64,000 nt of DNA from Plasticicumulans acidivorans. GTDB taxonomy: Bacteria > Pseudomonadota > Gammaproteobacteria > Competibacterales > Competibacteraceae. A program made the position numbers and the translations under genes. This document shows positions 62,773-64,000 of this stretch, piece by piece. The stretch lies in NCBI RefSeq assembly GCF_003182095.1, contig NZ_QGTJ01000001.1, positions 458,380 to 522,379 on the forward strand, given 5' to 3'. Position 1 is the first letter of the stretch; each line of letters begins with the position of its first letter. A model generated the notes under the pieces. The model worked only from the letters and a program-made list of their open reading frames with translations. It had not been told where the DNA came from and searched no databases.

Positions 62773-63705
62773 TCAGGCCGCCGCGAGCGTGTCGAGTTCG
62801 TCGCGGGCGGTCTGCGCCAGCCCAGCCCAGTACCGGGCATCCGGCGTGATGTTCTGCAACACCAGGCCATCGAGCTCACGGCGGAAACGGCTGCCGGGAT
62901 CGCGCAGTTCATCGAGCACCGCGGCCAGAAAGCGGCGTTCCTCGCCACCGAAGATCAGCCAGGCATGATCGGCAGGCTCCTGCAGGTATTCAGTGGCGCT
63001 GCCGGCACGGATCGCCTGCAGGCGCTGGTCGATGCCAGCAATGAACGTGCGCTGCTTGGTGACGAAGAAATCGATGACCCGTTCCGCCTCGGCGGCCAGC
63101 TGACGCTCCAGCGCGGACTGATCCGGGGCAATCCAGGCCGGCGTCAGACCCTTCATGTAACGCATCGCCGAGGTTTCGAACTTGCCGCTGGACTGATTGA
63201 CGAAGGCCGGCACCAGCTCGGTGCCACCGTCGCAGGCCAGACTCGCCGCGACCAGATCGCTCAAGCGCGGACAGTCGCCACCGCGGCCGGCCGCCGCGCG
63301 CAGCACGCGCAGCGCCTGCGCACAGAACAATTCACCGTCGATCGAGTAGGTGCCGATGGCGATGTGGCCGGCCTGTGAGCCGCTGAGCCAGGTCTTGCCG
63401 TCGCGCTTGCTGCTCGATGAGCTGCCGCTGCGGTCCTGCACCAGCGCGCCACCGATCTGCACTGAAAAACGTTCGCGCTGCTCGGCATACAGCAGGGAAA
63501 ACAGCAGCTGGCGCTTGCGCACGGTCTCGGCGATGCGGCGCGCCAGATGCGTCGGCAGTTCGTCTTCGCGATTGAACACCCGCACGAAATTGACGCTGCC
63601 GGAACCGATCGACGCCAGGTCGCTGAGGATGCCGCCGCGCGCGGTGCGCGGCGCACCCAGCAACACGGCACCACCGCTGAGGACCACCGGTTTGCTCCGC
63701 CCCAT
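62773..63705 (-). CDS. 310-residue protein of unknown function
   Basis: 310 residues from the ATG at 63705 (GGAGGG upstream). Seen: a Gly/Ala N-terminus (VVLSGGAVLLGAPRTARGGI), a Ser-rich linker (SGSSSSSKRD, about 95-105) and a helical C-terminal half with RVIDFFVTKQRTFIAGIDQR. No membrane segment or signal peptide. The family is not recognised. It is translationally coupled to the metallophosphoesterase, which implies a shared pathway or complex, and follows a partial gene that continues beyond the window. Confidence 0.65.
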   Translation of the reverse strand: MGRSKPVVLSGGAVLLGAPRTARGGILSDLASIGSGSVNFVRVFNREDELPTHLARRIAETVRKRQLLFSLLYAEQRERFSVQIGGALVQDRSGSSSSSKRDGKTWLSGSQAGHIAIGTYSIDGELFCAQALRVLRAAAGRGGDCPRLSDLVAASLACDGGTELVPAFVNQSSGKFETSAMRYMKGLTPAWIAPDQSALERQLAAEAERVIDFFVTKQRTFIAGIDQRLQAIRAGSATEYLQEPADHAWLIFGGEERRFLAAVLDELRDPGSRFRRELDGLVLQNITPDARYWAGLAQTARDELDTLAAA

Positions 63706-63820
63706 GCCTGCCACCCTCCGCACACCCTTGCATCTGGGCGAGGATAGACGTCCGCGCAGGCCTTGCGAATTGCCCTATTGCCGGCACCGCCCCGTGCAGC
63801 GGGAAAGCACGCCGCGGTTC

Positions 63821-64000
63821 TTAGCCCGCCATCACATTGGCACCAACCTGATGGCTGGCATTGATGCGGCCCGGGCGCTTGCTGTCGACGACGGGCTCGA
63901 CATCTTCCATGTCCGGCGACGGATCGGAGCCGCTGGCCACGAAATCTTCCAGTGAAATGCTCGCCAGAAAGGCATTGATGCGGGCGCTGAGATCGTTCCA
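63821..64000 (-). CDS. C-terminal end of an unknown gene (5' end outside window)
   Basis: The minus-strand frame is open from the window edge (64000) to a TAA at 63823-63821, 59 residues, reading WNDLSARINAFLASISLEDF and ending HQVGANVMAG. Acidic and hydrophilic, no recognised motif. It is followed 115 bases later by the 310-residue unknown gene on the same strand, so it probably belongs to that cluster. The opposite-strand alternative is less consistent with its neighbours. Confidence 0.45.
   Translation of the reverse strand, partial: WNDLSARINAFLASISLEDFVASGSDPSPDMEDVEPVVDSKRPGRINASHQVGANVMAG

Noticed and set aside
1..64000. CRISPR arrays, tRNA/rRNA genes and prophage modules
   Set aside because: No regularly spaced repeats, cloverleaf-like sequences or phage structural genes were noticed by eye; a tRNAscan or CRISPR finder run could change this.

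Overview
The window is GC-rich chromosomal DNA, densely coded on both strands. The gene set is typical of a gammaproteobacterium: typA/bipA, hrpA, mazG, a YgiQ-type radical SAM protein, a DUF2058 protein, a NudF-type Nudix enzyme, paired cold-shock genes and serA beside a D-2-hydroxyglutarate dehydrogenase-like gene. An environmental lineage near Nevskiaceae/Solimonadaceae is a guess only. I see no rRNA, tRNA, insertion sequence, phage gene or CRISPR array.

Layout. 1-7641: the 3' end of a very large VCBS/cadherin-like surface protein, then a four-gene, translationally coupled set: a TolC-like outer-membrane lipoprotein, a small periplasmic HlyD-like adaptor, a GAF-TM-HlyD protein and a membrane M50 metalloprotease fused to an HlyD-like arm. 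No ABC ATPase is present, so this looks like an atypical export or anchoring machine for the giant protein. 7773-9837: an M23 endopeptidase and an unknown protein. 9960-14182: an RND efflux pair with a palindromic operator upstream. 14362-20821: two tandem MASE1-CHASE-PAS-GGDEF-EAL proteins. 20876-25525: a PanE-like reductase, an alpha/beta hydrolase, a penicillin-acylase-family Ntn hydrolase and an OsmC protein whose upstream palindrome resembles the RND operator.

25650-38899 is mostly housekeeping: hrpA, two csp genes, typA, nudF, a DUF192 lipoprotein, mazG, a 48-residue membrane peptide, the YgiQ-type gene, an anchored coiled-coil protein, a TetR regulator and DUF2058. 38915-43194 holds a serA operon facing a D2HGDH-like gene (a probable coupled serine-biosynthesis pair) and a glutathione S-transferase. 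43427-49650 is a surface-glycan-like module (GT-C glycosyltransferase, membrane GH17, GtrA) followed by a PAS-GGDEF diguanylate cyclase.

49644-61132 is metabolic and transport: SulP and SLC13 transporters, a GFA-fold protein, a GH13 glucosidase, a flavin amine-oxidase-like protein, and a LysR regulator divergent from an MmsA-like dehydrogenase plus a GMC oxidoreductase. 61157-64000 is a minus-strand cluster of poorly known genes: a Cys-rich protein, a metallophosphoesterase, an unknown 310-residue protein coupled to it, and the 3' end of another gene.

Three c-di-GMP enzymes, a giant adhesin-like protein with its own envelope machinery and a glycan module suggest a surface-attached lifestyle (inference). 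The strongest candidate for an undescribed system is the ATPase-less TolC/HlyD/GAF-HlyD/M50-HlyD locus beside the giant protein.
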